Source of the DNA: Ascaris suum
Lineage: Eukaryota > Nematoda > Chromadorea > Rhabditida > Ascarididae
Length of the DNA: 64,000 bases
Assembly: GCA_013433145.1 (NCBI GenBank)
Contig: CM024175.1
Location: 4,820,516 to 4,884,515, forward strand
Reading direction: 5' to 3'
Made by a program: the position numbers and the translations under genes. Below are positions 41,601-57,546 of this stretch, piece after piece. Numbering within the stretch: position 1 is the stretch's first letter; the number at the start of each line of letters is the position of its first letter. The notes beneath the pieces were generated by a model. It did no database searches, was not told the origin of the DNA, and saw nothing but the letters and a program-made list of their open reading frames with translations.

Positions 41601-44600
41601 CAAACGTATTTCGAGCAACAAATGTTATGCGTGCCCACATTCAGGGAAATTATCAACATTGCTTCCATCAGTAGGGAAAGAAATCATCTTCCACAATCAT
41701 GAGTGCACATTTCTGGAATTTGAGCAATGAATGTTTTATATTATATTTTGCCCAGTTTACTATTAAGAATCTGTCGAGAAACATATGGGTTTCATCGCTA
41801 TGTGTGTGGAATTTGAGCGGACAAACATATTCGATGCAGCCCTCAAACGCAGCAGCAAGCCTAATGAGAATAAAGCGATTTATTTCATTCTGATCGGTTT
41901 GGCCTTGCAATTCCTTAATGGAAACGAAGAAATATTGATAGAATGTGAATTCACGTATGAAATGGGTTTTCGATGTTTCAAGATCGCAGAATTTGCTCTA
42001 GTGCTTCGCAGAGGGGATCTAATTACAGAGTGTGCTCTAAGCTAGAATCGTCGACGTAATGCGCCTTAAAGTACAGAGCGCTTCTTGCAATTTAAACACC
42101 CAACATTTCTCGCCAGCCAATGCAGCACAATGTTATTAGCTTTCGATAATCGGCTGGGACGAATGCTGTGGTGTGCACAGTGACTTTAGTTTGTGAAATG
42201 CCCGTTAATGTGACATACTCGGCTAAATGTTCCCCCAACTGTGAATGGAGGACGAAGCCTTTCAACTTGTGGTGGCAATTAAATCCAGCACTCTTTCATT
42301 TTCGCAAAGACTGCAGTGTTCGCAGCTGAACCAACAATAGCATCTTAGTGCATGAATAACATGATACTTCACTCATCTTTTTAGGATCATGTCAATGAAG
42401 TTGTCGCAAAACTTGATGCAGGGGAAATCGACGATGAAATCTGGGGCAAGATCATTGTTATGGAGAGAGGCAAGCGAGTTGCGAAGGCTTACTTGAGGTG
42501 AGAATATTGCTCCTAATTTTGGACTGTACACTTTACAGTCTCTGTCCCATTCGTTATTTCTACTTGGAACTTATACCTAACTGTTCCTAATTTATACCCT
42601 CTAGGATTATAGTTGTTGGAAATTTTTTCTCCTTATTTGTTTCATAGGAAAAAAACTGAAAAAGTGGAGAAAAATCTGCCGACAACGTAGCCAAATCAGC
42701 TAAAATTTCGTTGCATTTTCGATTCATTCGCCGAAATCATCAAAGAGTAAGCTTTACCGGCAGAATTTCTCACTGAAATGATTTTTCCATTCCACCAACA
42801 TTGTCGTAAAAATTTTTATCATACATATGAAATGTTCGTAACGAACTTCGATAATGGGACTCCGAGATGAATCAGTCGGAGGCATCACTTGTCTCACAAT
42901 ATTCATTTTCTCGATAAATATGCAATTTGCAATAGAACTTGTTGCAGTAGTGGGCGCCTACTGCCTCATAAAGGATGAGAGGTGCCATTTGCTTGAAATT
43001 TTCAAGTTTGTCGCAAGTGCTTTCTGATGGCAAATGAAGCAGTTGTCAGTAGTTATGTTAAGTGTGATATGAAATCTGTCATATTCCTATGAAGGAAGAC
43101 AACTGTCATTGTCGATGGAGGAGCAGAGGAATTCGATGGTCAAACCCTTGGTTTCAACCAATTCGAGAATCCAATGCGAGATGACTACACTGACGAACTT
43201 CGCAGTAAAATTGGTGATGTAAGATGATTTTTAATTTGTGGAATATGCTGAAATGACATAGAGCGTAATATGACGGCCTCGGAGCAGTGACTTCATACAG
43301 TTACTTCGAAAAGAACTTAATAGTCCTCAATATTTACTCGTTTTATGTACATCAACGTCCATAAACCTCGTCTCAATTTATCATTTGGCGTTAATTAGTT
43401 TGCAACAGTTTTGCTTCCTAAAGAATTCACTCTTCATGAGGTATTAGAATACATTCCCTCCAGAAGATAAACCCACCGTCACCCTATCAACAGCTAAAGA
43501 AATTGATCGAAGTGAGTTCATTGGATTTTCAAATGGCTGAGTGGCAGAGCACTGCTGCTAATTATGACTAAGGTACTAAATTGAATAACTTGAAACGGTG
43601 CAGCGCTTCACAAATTGAATGAATTCTTTTGATGGTTTTTAGTGGCTGCAGCATTTTCTCGGAGCGATGAAATGACCAGCATCGAATGTCACAAGCACCT
43701 CCCTTATAGGATTGCTCTAGACGTAACACGCTAACTGCTCTCCCCATCTCGTCAATGCCATGACATTTCTGCACAACAGTATTGACCAATCCAAGATCTG
43801 GCATTTGCGAACTGCTTTATCGCTTCTATGGGCTAACTGCTGAGCAACGCTATGTCAAATATGAAAGCGGCCAACATATGTTGTCGCATGTTCTTATGAC
43901 TTCTACCAGTTTTTCTTTATTCTCGAGCTCATTCCAATGGCTCATCCTATAGGAGAATAAAGTTTCCTTGAATCCATGAACTCATCGAGGCTGCCTCCGC
44001 CCATTTTTGGATGGCTTATAGACGGAAGGCTATTTTTGCCTTCTCACCAGGACTGCACAACAACGGTATACAGATTTTTCTAGCGCTTGTACATGATGTC
44101 TGTTACTGACACAATTTACTTTCTCTTTTGACGCTTCTAGTTAGAACCATAAGAGCGCAATAGCAAGTCACAAGACAGGGGATTGTAAGCTTTCGAGAAA
44201 GCACCATCTCTGACTGATATTTCTTCCTTTCGGTAAGCCTCCTTTCCTCCGTACCTCAGCTTTCCTTCTTCCTGCTCGTGGAAAATTGAAAAAATAAACA
44301 AAGTGTATAGACTTCTTTTATAGCGCTGCTTCACTTTGCCCAAAACCCGAAAAAGAAATTCAGCCTTCAAGAACTCCTCTCTTTCAAAAACAACTCAAAA
44401 CCTTCGAAAATCTATGACTCACGTGGTTACATTCCGGCGGTACTAAGAGGGTTTATATTGAAAGTTCTTTGGGATTCTGAGTCAATTGGAAGGTCAGCGC
44501 ATCCTTGCTGCCCTTTTCTTTTCCTTCCTTTCAAAATATGTAGGAAACATTTATTTATTTCCAGTTACATGAAGTTGAAACATGCTCAGATGTTACTTAT

Positions 44601-47225
44601 GGTCTCATCTATGCATAAATTACGTCTTTAAGGGTGTAATAATAAAAATGGACAATCAAGGGAACATAAAAGCAATGGCGAGAGGATCAACACCAATTGT
44701 GGTGCAGGGCACTTCAGAACCCGACCTGAATTGCATATCGGAAAGATTGATCCGTGAGCAAGGTCGCCTCAAGACACGTCGTGAACAAGCAACTGGAGCT
44801 CCCGACGAAGAGCGAATCGCGAAGGTAAGCTGTAGGCTGGAAGCATATGAATTCCGCATAGCGCATATGGTGTTGAAAGTAGGCCAAAAATATAGTAATT
44901 CTTTAACTTGAATTATGTGGACCCGCCTTTCTAAATAGGATGCGGTTGCTCATTTTCATGTGCACACTTCATGTATAGAAAGATCGGCACATATCTCGAA
45001 AGTTTTCAGGCTCTGTAGGCTCCTAAACCGGTTTCCTCCTCCATGTTGCACCTGCGCGATAGAGATCACTTTGCATTCAGCGTGATTAGGCTATGTTCAG
45101 ACTATAAATTGGAGTGGGAGTGTCATTGCCCTTTCATTTCCTATCTGAAATCATTTGACAGCACCAATTATTGAACATGTTGCACACTTGGAATGTTTTA
45201 CAGCGGACGAGTAAAAACGACCATAAACTGAATGAATGGATGCTTTTCGGTTCCATTATTTAAAATTGTGGAGAAAATAGCCATCAAGAAAGGCCTCTCT
45301 CAGAGCTAATGAATGAGTTGTTCGAAATACCACGACATTGTTAGATACATGCTCATCTGCCTCATATATAGATACTTTGTTTGGATGAGATAATAGCTCT
45401 CCGCTAATTTCATTCCTTCGTTATGAGTAAGGCTACGAGTATTCAAATCAAGTATCATATTCACCATGTCAGTGAAGAGAAGATTTTTGACGCAGGTATC
45501 CAACTAATCGTTGCCAATTTTTCAAGTCGATGGGCATTCTGCTGGATGCTACACAGGCTTTTATCAATGCACAGCATGAGGGAGAGTTCGAGTTCATGCC
45601 GACCAAATGAAAAGCATCTCGAAATCACGCTGTACTAATGTTCAACGCTACCTAACCATCAATCACACAACGCCTCTCTGACTACATTTAATGACCGCCA
45701 CCACATTATGACGCATGAGAGGACTTCAACGCTCGTAAAAGAAGCACTGAGAATTTAAGCTGTGAGCCAACCGCTATGAGAACGATCAACTGAGAGGTCG
45801 TTAGGGGAACTGGGGTTTCACTTGGAATTCTTTCGAAGAACACTTACAAAACCTGCTAAAATTAAAAACGGCAAGCCTTCTTCAGTTTTAGAAGCTCCAT
45901 TATTGGCATCGATCATGAAACGTTTGCAGTTAACCAAGTGAATAATGTGTGCTGCGTTTCTGCATGACCAATCGTAGTTGAATCGCATTGCCGCAAGCTT
46001 CTATTTCTACCAAAATGACTACGACTGTTTTAAGGCTATATCAACTGCCTCCATTCAAACGTCTAAAGTTTCCTTTACTACTTTCTTGCAAGCCCATGTC
46101 TGCTTTTTCTACGTCTTTCTGTGTATCCGGCAGTTGCAATTTATGAACCAGTGGAGATGAAATTGAAAAATTTGATTCATATGAGGGACACCACAAATCG
46201 CCGTAGCATGCTCTCAGGTAGATCTGAAGAGCAGAATCGAAATAGTGCCACCTGAAGACACCAAAAAATCTGCATGAATGCTGAGACAGGGAAGGCTGCA
46301 TTTAACACTGCCCTCGTCTTCAGTAGACGATTCTTTAGCCTAGGATTTTCAAGAAAATGGTATTGATAAAATATAATCGCATTATTTAAGGGTTTATGGT
46401 CAAGTGAGCAGGATGTGACTGAAAATTTGTTAGCAGTGGTGTCTGCTTTCCAAGCCCTGAATGCTCTCTAAGTGCTTTTGAACGACGTTATGAAAGAAAA
46501 GAGTTGGCGACTTTCCGACGATTTTCGAAGCTTTTATTTTCAAGGAAGCTAAGTTATCCGTTATCCATCTGAAGCGTCAATTTATTCTCCTTACAGATCT
46601 TCGACATGAGGCGATTTAAGTCGGCGATCGCTCGTGAAATGGACAAGCCAGCACCGAACGGAAGGGAATTGTTGTTGAAAACATGTGTGCGAATTGCACT
46701 TGTCAAGGACGGCGGTTCAGATCCAATGAAAACCCCTTGTTGGTTTATGATCATCAATCTGGTTGCTCTCGATATGCTTAAAACGAAGGTCCCGCGAGCA
46801 TTGGATTTTTGTGAGTGTCTTCACTTTTTTCGTAGGGAAATTGCTTCGAATACTAGACCTTAGTAACACCGCATTAGCATTCTCTATTAAAAGTATGAAT
46901 GCCGAAGTAGATTTTTTGCATAATTTCACGGACAGCTGAACTGATTAGGTGAATTATGCAAGTGATATGGTGAATGCTGTGGTGATGAGTTTTCACTGAA
47001 AGTCTTTGCTCGATTAAGGGATTCATCAAATTTCCCTGAGAATTGTTAGACGAGTGCATAAAATGCCAATTTTGCGAAAGGCATGCCTCATCTCGCTGCA
47101 TCAAAGAAGCAATCGGCTGTATTCTTTCATGTCAACTGCGCCTGCATTCATCGTTTGTCACAATTGAAAGACGATGTGAGGAGGCTTCGCTGCTGTGTGA
47201 GCCAAGAATGGCTGATATTAGTTGA
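37639..47225 (+). CDS. MH2-domain (SMAD-like) protein, 'expansion'-type, no MH1 domain seen
   Basis: Six exons: 37639-37833, 42385-42497, 43095-43218, 44633-44824, 46597-46810, 47050-47225. All junctions are GT..AG and the phases agree; about 337 residues. An in-frame stop upstream and an acceptor-like TTTCAAG at 37615 support the ATG. An MH2 domain spans roughly residues 80-275. Visible landmarks are WGKIIVMERGKRVAKAY (85-101), TTVIVDGG (105-112), NPMRDD (128-133), IGDG (142-145), PIVVQG (165-170), IFDMRRF (209-215) and TPCWFMIINLVALDML (254-269). MH2 domains mediate phosphoserine-dependent partner binding in TGF-beta SMADs. Here the GWG of the usual L3 loop is replaced by a shorter DGGSDPM, there is no C-terminal SSxS, and no MH1 was found. 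The pattern matches my recollection of the arthropod tracheal-tube protein expansion better than DAF-3 or SMAD4. Alternatively exon 5 reads through to a stop at 46861 (296 residues). The first and last exons are less certain than the middle four. Confidence 0.82.
38592..38683. repeat. (AT)n microsatellite in intron 1 of the MH2 gene
   Basis: A perfect AT array of about 46 units, roughly 760 bases after the exon 1 donor, in the 4.5-kb first intron. Tyr-Ile open frames across it are artefacts. Confidence 0.95.
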
Positions 47226-47258
47226 AGTCAAAAAACGAAAATATTAGAAGAAATATGT

Positions 47259-47264
47259 GATAAA
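47259..47264 (+). terminator. Possible variant polyadenylation signal GATAAA of gene 1
   Basis: No AATAAA follows the gene 1 stop at 47223-47225. GATAAA, 34 bases downstream, is a one-base variant of a kind used by nematodes. If used, transcript cleavage would fall near 47280, about 380 bases before the gene 2 trans-splice site. Confidence 0.25.
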
Positions 47265-47654
47265 TTAGAAAGAATGCCGATAGCTCCGAAGTACAGATAA
47301 GCACCGAGGATTTTTAACAGCAAGAACCGCCTTGTATTTTCATAGCGTTTACAGTGAGTGACGCATCCGCAGATAGACTTACTTGATGTTGATAGGCCAA
47401 CTGAGGTTTTCTTGGCAGCTGTCATTATTACGATATTTTCCTTGTGAGAAAGTGAACATTGCAAAGATCAGTTAGGTGTGATTTCAGCTAAATATCTGCT
47501 CCGAAATAGTCTGACATTATTGCTGTTCTGGAACGGCCAGCTGCACTGCTGATGTGGAATTCTTGGACATCAGTTGCCACTGATAGAGTTTGCTGCATCG
47601 TGATTTTAATACTGAATGTGCGGTTGAAAAGTTTCTTCTAATAGTATCTCCGTA

Positions 47655-47662
47655 TTTCTAAG
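47655..47662 (+). promoter_or_regulatory. Probable trans-splice acceptor of gene 2
   Basis: ATTTCTAAG ends at 47662, six bases before the ATG at 47669, with no upstream exon identified. A splice acceptor a few bases before the start codon is the usual nematode spliced-leader layout. The site lies 437 bases after the gene 1 stop, so an SL2-type operon site is possible but not shown. Confidence 0.45.
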
Positions 47663-47668
47663 AAAGCG

Positions 47669-52654
<4,986 letters not shown>

Positions 52655-52703
52655 CTCCACGAGCTTCTTTTTCTTACAAGCTTTCTTGTGTCAGTTTTTG
52701 ATG

Positions 52704-52733
52704 ATGGTCATGTGGTCATGTGGTGGTCATGTG
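52704..52733. repeat. Short tandem GGTCATGT repeat in the gene 2 3' UTR
   Basis: Three copies of GGTCATGT, with a GGT insertion between the second and third, lie about 50 bases past the gene 2 stop and before its AATAAA. No function is evident; a repeated UTR element for RNA binding is possible. Confidence 0.45.
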
Positions 52734-52797
52734 CGTACCTTTCGACAAAGCTATTTCGACATTGAAAACTGGTATTCCACTTGCAAGTTTGACGGAA

Positions 52798-52803
52798 AAT
52801 AAA
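52798..52803 (+). terminator. Polyadenylation signal AATAAA of gene 2
   Basis: Canonical hexamer 144 bases after the gene 2 stop at 52654, a normal 3' UTR length for a nematode. It supports exon 9 as a terminal exon. Confidence 0.5.
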
Positions 52804-53785
52804 TTCAGATAACGATTGTATGGTTTATGGTGTTTCTAGTGTACATTTTTTTCGTTGTTAAACGTTAGAGTTTGCAAATTTCCTCAGAAAACGCGCATTG
52901 CGGTAATGTCGCCTTGTGTGGATATGTGCGCGTATTTGTCAGTCCGGCTCCTTCAACTCAGCGCATACTGAGACCGGTCATATGTAGTGATGGAAACTTC
53001 ACACTGATCAGCTATACCACACTGACGCTGACATATAAACGTCAGAAAGAATCCAATAAATTTTCAAAGCGAGGAAGAAATTTCGATGCATTTTACATCG
53101 GTCAGTTTACAGTCTTATACCGTTCAATTTACGGAAGCGATATTTCGTTTGTGGAACGTTGGTGAAAGCAGCATGATCCTTTGAAACATGAATACAAAGC
53201 CTGGCGTACTTTATTTCCGTGTTAGTAACTTCCGAAAACAGTTAGTCAGTATGTATACTGTGAAAAGCTTTCTGATGCGTTGTTGGTTTCTTTAGTAGGT
53301 TTTGACCGTTCAGATTCTTATCAGCACTTTTTTCCCAACTATAGCCAAAACCACCTATTCTGACAGCAAGCAAGAAAGATTTTTCATCGTTCTCAGTACG
53401 CTAATGAGAATGACCTAAGGTGTTCCACTGGCTTCCAAAATACCCTCCTGGACGGTTATCAGTATAACGCTAGGACTGATTCAGCCTGGATGTTCACCCT
53501 TCTTTGCCTTTATTTTTGACAAATTTCTGGATTTTAGGGAAATGACTCAAAATCCTGCGACAACACCACCATAATGATAAGTGCCCTTTCGAAAGCCGAA
53601 AGTGTTTATTACAACTCTCTTTCATGGGAGTGACAATGCTGAATAGCAACCATTTATGAGGGAGGACGTCCTCAAACAGCATCCTTGAAACTAACAGCAA
53701 GACTGTCACTGTTGCCGCTTTTTTGACAATCATAAAAGTCCCATGTCATGATCATTATGCACCCAAGTTTACAATGTTTTTTCTT

Positions 53786-53798
53786 TTCGACATTTAAG
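53786..53798 (+). promoter_or_regulatory. Probable trans-splice acceptor of gene 3
   Basis: A T-rich tract (TTTTTTCTTTTCG) leads into CATTTAAG ending at 53798. The first ATG after it is the 53902 start of the 552-codon frame, so a trans-spliced leader here would give a 103-base 5' UTR. Alternative acceptors at 53872 and 53878 lie inside the open frame. Confidence 0.4.
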
Positions 53799-53901
53799 CT
53801 AGAATCTGTTCTCGAAACGATCTGGTGTAATCAATTGTAGTTAACACAGTAAGGCATCTTGAATTCACGAAGTGGCAGCACAAAGAAGCTCCATTTCAGA
53901 G

Positions 53902-55560
53902 ATGCGAGTGACTGATCATAATTCCACAGAAGCGCCTCACGCAGTGCCAGTTCAGAGTTCGTATTCGCTACAACCAGCTGTGAAGGGTGCATCTTCCATG
54001 CAAGGTGTCGGATGTTCTCCTTCAGAATTTCCACCTTCAAGAGCAATATGCACTTCAGCAACAGTACCTTCCCTCCCTAGAATATTCCAGCCACAGCTGT
54101 CATCCCCAGCAAACCCCAATCTTTTCCCCGCATCCACGCCTCATGTTCGGCGGAAATCAAAATTTCTTTCATCAAATCCTTTTGCAAAATTGTTCAAAAA
54201 AGATCCTAAGCAGAGTGAAACGCGTAGAGCGGCTCCACGAAAACCTACTGCTGTAGCGGAGCCTACCAAGCTGGATGCCTCACGGCAGCATAACGGCTCA
54301 TCTGCGTCCTTCATTTACGACATGCAGGCTCAAAATCAGCGCCGAAGTGTGCCTCCAAAGGAGGTTGTTGAACATACTGGAGTTAATTTCTGGTGCTCAC
54401 CGAACATGATGAAGTCAGCTTATCAAGAGTATAGCAAACTTCGCTTGCAACGCTTTAATAATTCTCGAATCGAGTTTAGTAAAGCACTAGGCAACTCACG
54501 CTCCGAGAAGAATGCTGAAGAACGCCCCACATTTATAACCGACGTTGCACCAAGAAATGTCATGAATCACCCGGCTTGCACCAGTCAGGTCACGAATGTA
54601 GGGAACTGCGCACAAGGCGGAACAGTTCATCACGGACAGCTATTATATTCGAATAATTCTGTTGATGGTGATGGCAACATGCAATGCTCTCCAAGGGCGA
54701 ACTTGGAATCAGTGGATTCAGCAAGACCGGAGATTAGCGAACATCTGCAAAGAAAAACGCTGGATATTCGGAGAAGAAAGAACGCCACCATGCAACCGAG
54801 GCTCGAATTCGGAGAGAAATCATATTTGAGAACTTCTTCAGCTAGTGAACTGTATACGAAATCATATGATAGCAACGGATACTCAACTTCCTCTCCGTGC
54901 TTGCAGTCAGGATGGGATAAGATATCACGTATGCGTGACAATTGCCTATCGAACGACAACATCGACGAAATGCGCTACTCATCGATTCAACGCAACAAAA
55001 TAACTTCGACGGGTGCTGATGCCGCTTATGAGCTTCATGCAAAAAGCGGCGTCCCTTCAAACACACATTATAATAGAAATGAGAGAGAAGCTTCATGGAA
55101 ACCAGATGCTTCATGGAAAACAAGTACGTCGTGGAAAATCCACTCGCTGTTGCCACCGAATAGCGAGAGGAGGTTCAGTGACGAAGTGGGGAAAAGATCG
55201 CGGCTAGTGAATACCTCTCATGGGAGTTTACAAGAGATGGGAAACGATACAAAGAATTTAATCGGGCTGAATAGAAATGCTTGCAACATCGCAGAAACGG
55301 AGACCATAGGTGGGAGGAGACAACAGTCATACTCTTCAGTTCTTCAATGTGCATCAGAAACTCGATGCGTCTCTGCTCCATGGCTCACAAATAATTCGCA
55401 AAGATTTACTGAGACTGCTCGTGGTGATGAAAAAATGTTTCCCGAATGCCGCCGAACGGATTTAAAAGGGTCAAGGCTTGCAGCTTCGAACTTGAAAAAT
55501 GAAAGAAACTCTTCAATGCGTAACGGTGGTCAGCACATCACACGTCTGACGGTTGACTGA
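53902..55560 (+). CDS. 552-residue Ser/Asn/Arg-rich protein, single large exon, unrecognised
   Basis: By far the longest open frame in the window, TGA at 55558-55560. The frame opens at about 53863 without an earlier ATG, so the start is the first ATG (MRVTDHNSTEAPH) or the exon continues from an upstream splice. Composition is hydrophilic and probably disordered, with no signal peptide or membrane segment. Landmarks: a basic/aromatic motif RRKSKFLSSNPFAKLFKKD near residues 85-103, EHTGVNFWCSPNMMKSAYQE near 155-174, RRRKNAT near 290, and a three-fold 6-residue repeat of the form xSWKxx near 400-415. The motif SNPFAKLFKK resembles a short linear or membrane-binding helix, but this is inference. 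AATAAA at 56026 lies 466 bases downstream. Gene 2 exon 8 is in phase with acceptors at its 5' end, so it might instead be the last exon of a longer gene 2 product. Confidence 0.72.
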   Translation: MRVTDHNSTEAPHAVPVQSSYSLQPAVKGASSMQGVGCSPSEFPPSRAICTSATVPSLPRIFQPQLSSPANPNLFPASTPHVRRKSKFLSSNPFAKLFKKDPKQSETRRAAPRKPTAVAEPTKLDASRQHNGSSASFIYDMQAQNQRRSVPPKEVVEHTGVNFWCSPNMMKSAYQEYSKLRLQRFNNSRIEFSKALGNSRSEKNAEERPTFITDVAPRNVMNHPACTSQVTNVGNCAQGGTVHHGQLLYSNNSVDGDGNMQCSPRANLESVDSARPEISEHLQRKTLDIRRRKNATMQPRLEFGEKSYLRTSSASELYTKSYDSNGYSTSSPCLQSGWDKISRMRDNCLSNDNIDEMRYSSIQRNKITSTGADAAYELHAKSGVPSNTHYNRNEREASWKPDASWKTSTSWKIHSLLPPNSERRFSDEVGKRSRLVNTSHGSLQEMGNDTKNLIGLNRNACNIAETETIGGRRQQSYSSVLQCASETRCVSAPWLTNNSQRFTETARGDEKMFPECRRTDLKGSRLAASNLKNERNSSMRNGGQHITRLTVD

Positions 55561-56025
55561 AGGTACTAAGCTAGTAACGCTGCGTTGGTGAAACACAGCT
55601 GTCCATCTAATGTCACGAATGCCTAGTCGACTGTGCGACTTCGGTACTGGAGGCTTATCTACTCCTTGCGAAGGAAGTTGTCGAGATTAGAAATCCACAG
55701 CTCATTTTCCTCATTGCTGAAACCACACTTTCTATATCAGAGAGTGCCAAGGGAGATTGTGTCAAAGCACCAACTCGGAAAAATTTTTTTGGGAGTGAAA
55801 GACAGGATGGGGATCACATCAGTGATACGTGTGCGTATAGACGGTGCAAGGGCTAGGAGGCGATCACGGCATCCAATGGCATCTGCTTCTGCAATCCGCA
55901 GAGATGCGGTTTGAAAAATTTGCAGCCTCATTTGCCACTTTCATATGACAACTCCATTTTTTAGCCATTTCATGAAAAATCAGACGTGGATTTCGATCAC
56001 TAACTACGATTAGACATGTAACGCT

Positions 56026-56031
56026 AATAAA
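56026..56031 (+). terminator. Polyadenylation signal AATAAA, probably gene 3
   Basis: First canonical hexamer after the gene 3 stop (GCTAATAAAGCGG), with a T-rich stretch just after it. Confidence 0.5.
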
Positions 56032-57246
56032 GCGGCTTTTTGAGTGGTCCGATCCGTGTTAAGTGCCCAAAATAACGTTTGCCATCGCACTGTGCCAAAG
56101 TAGGTGAAAATGACCAAGATAACTGGCAGAGGCGGATTTCAAATCACCGACACAAGGAGTATGTTCGCATATCAGTGCATATCTTACCTGTTAAAGGGTA
56201 TTGTAAATGGTGTTTGCCTTATAGTGATCGCTGATGCACACAAAAACGGTCTTTCTAAGTGCTCATTTCTTCGAGTTTTTTTTTTTTTTTTTTTGCAAAG
56301 TATAACAAAGCTTCAGAAGTTTGCACTGCGACAAAAGTAGTCACTCGAGTTAATTGAATTGCTTACTGGCCTGGAAGCATTCGTTTATTTAATGAATGGG
56401 AAGAATATTTCCGTTTGTCATATTCGCCGATAAATTCTATTGCCGTTGCAGTCAAATTGTTGAAGCATTGTGTGAACATTTATCATATCGTTTATGCGCA
56501 TAACAAATATTGTGTTTATCTGCTGCAGATGTGGTCTGTCGTTCAAATTTCTATAGAACATATTAACACGGTGTATACGAATGTTGTGATGATGGAGATT
56601 ATACTTTGCGGTGAACGACTGAGTTGCTGTGATATCACTGCGGCCTTTAAAAAAAGTTTCGAAAAGTTGTATTTATGCAAGAGCGTATTTTCAACGATAA
56701 ATCTTCAAGGGCAATGTGAACGTCTGCGCAAATTTCCATATACCATATTCGCTCATAGTGGCCACCACCGTATTCACGATCGAAATTCGAGCAATTTCTT
56801 ATGATTGTTGGTACTACGCGTACTCACCTCGAGCTGTGTGGTCCCATGTGCAAAATATGCAGCACTAAGAATAACTCCCCATGTCGATCATTCTTTCTGC
56901 GTTAGAAGCTTAATTTACGGCAACCCAAGGTGAAGTGTATTCATCTCAAATAGAGGTGATTGTAGGCGAGTGGAACACATCACGAGACGTCCGAATTTTA
57001 TGCGCAATTGTGAGTTGATATTCCGATATATTATAAGGAACCGGCAAAAGAAAATTGCCATGTGAAAGACAAAAAAAGGTGCTAAGATTGACGTTTTCAC
57101 TACAGATGCTTTTTCTTTTTTCGTAGGAATGTTTTTCTTCGCAGCACGCACCTCTTTCGTAATGCGCAAAACTTAACAAGCGGCCGTACGTTTTTTCTTC
57201 GTGACGCTTGCAAGAATTTGTAAGAGATTTTTTTGAATAACGCTGA
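56032..57246. other. Spacer with a T19 tract and a doubtful plus-strand frame
   Basis: A run of 19 T lies at 56276-56294. A 129-codon plus-strand frame (56415-56804) contains a plausible acceptor (CTGCTGCAG) before an internal ATG, but no domain or donor supports it. The minus strand is open over 56946-57383; only its upper part is discussed in the next entry. Nothing else is called. Confidence 0.3.
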
Positions 57247-57546
57247 GCTACCTTCTTTGCAATTGCATCTCGCAGCAGCTCTTTCATCTCATCAACCAGA
57301 TTTCCCGAAGCAATTTTCGATTCTTTATGCGTGCATGTGATCGCTAGGCGATAATTTCTCTTTGCGAATGAAACATTTATCATCTGTCATAATGTGGTCA
57401 AGAGTTGTATCCTCAGCGATGAGATCATTTGCAAATCGGAAGAAGGCTTTCTCGAGAATTTCCACGAAAAAAAATTTTCTTCTAATCCGGCTTGCTTGGG
57501 TTGATTCCTTTCGGCCAGAAAACCGGAGATTTGTATGGCCTACTGT
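57247..57546 (-). other. Minus-strand protein-like segment with an apparent 1-base frameshift
   Basis: On the minus strand a frame is open from 57546 to a TAA at 57325-57327 (73 codons, reading for example EILEKAFFRFANDLIAED). A second frame, one base off, continues past the same point (MKELLRDAIAKK) and ends near a GTAGCT donor. The two read naturally as one protein if one T is removed at about 57325, and there is no room for an intron between them. It could be a decayed exon, an assembly error, or two chance frames. It overlaps the last exon of one model of the minus-strand gene at 57482-58411. Confidence 0.3.

Noticed and set aside
46811..46835. A 25-base intron extending gene 1 with a WKLLRILDL tail
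   Set aside because: Too short for a spliceosomal intron.
37639..47225. Naming gene 1 as daf-3, daf-8 or daf-14
   Set aside because: MH2 features differ from canonical SMADs (no GWG loop, no MH1 found), so a specific symbol would be a guess.
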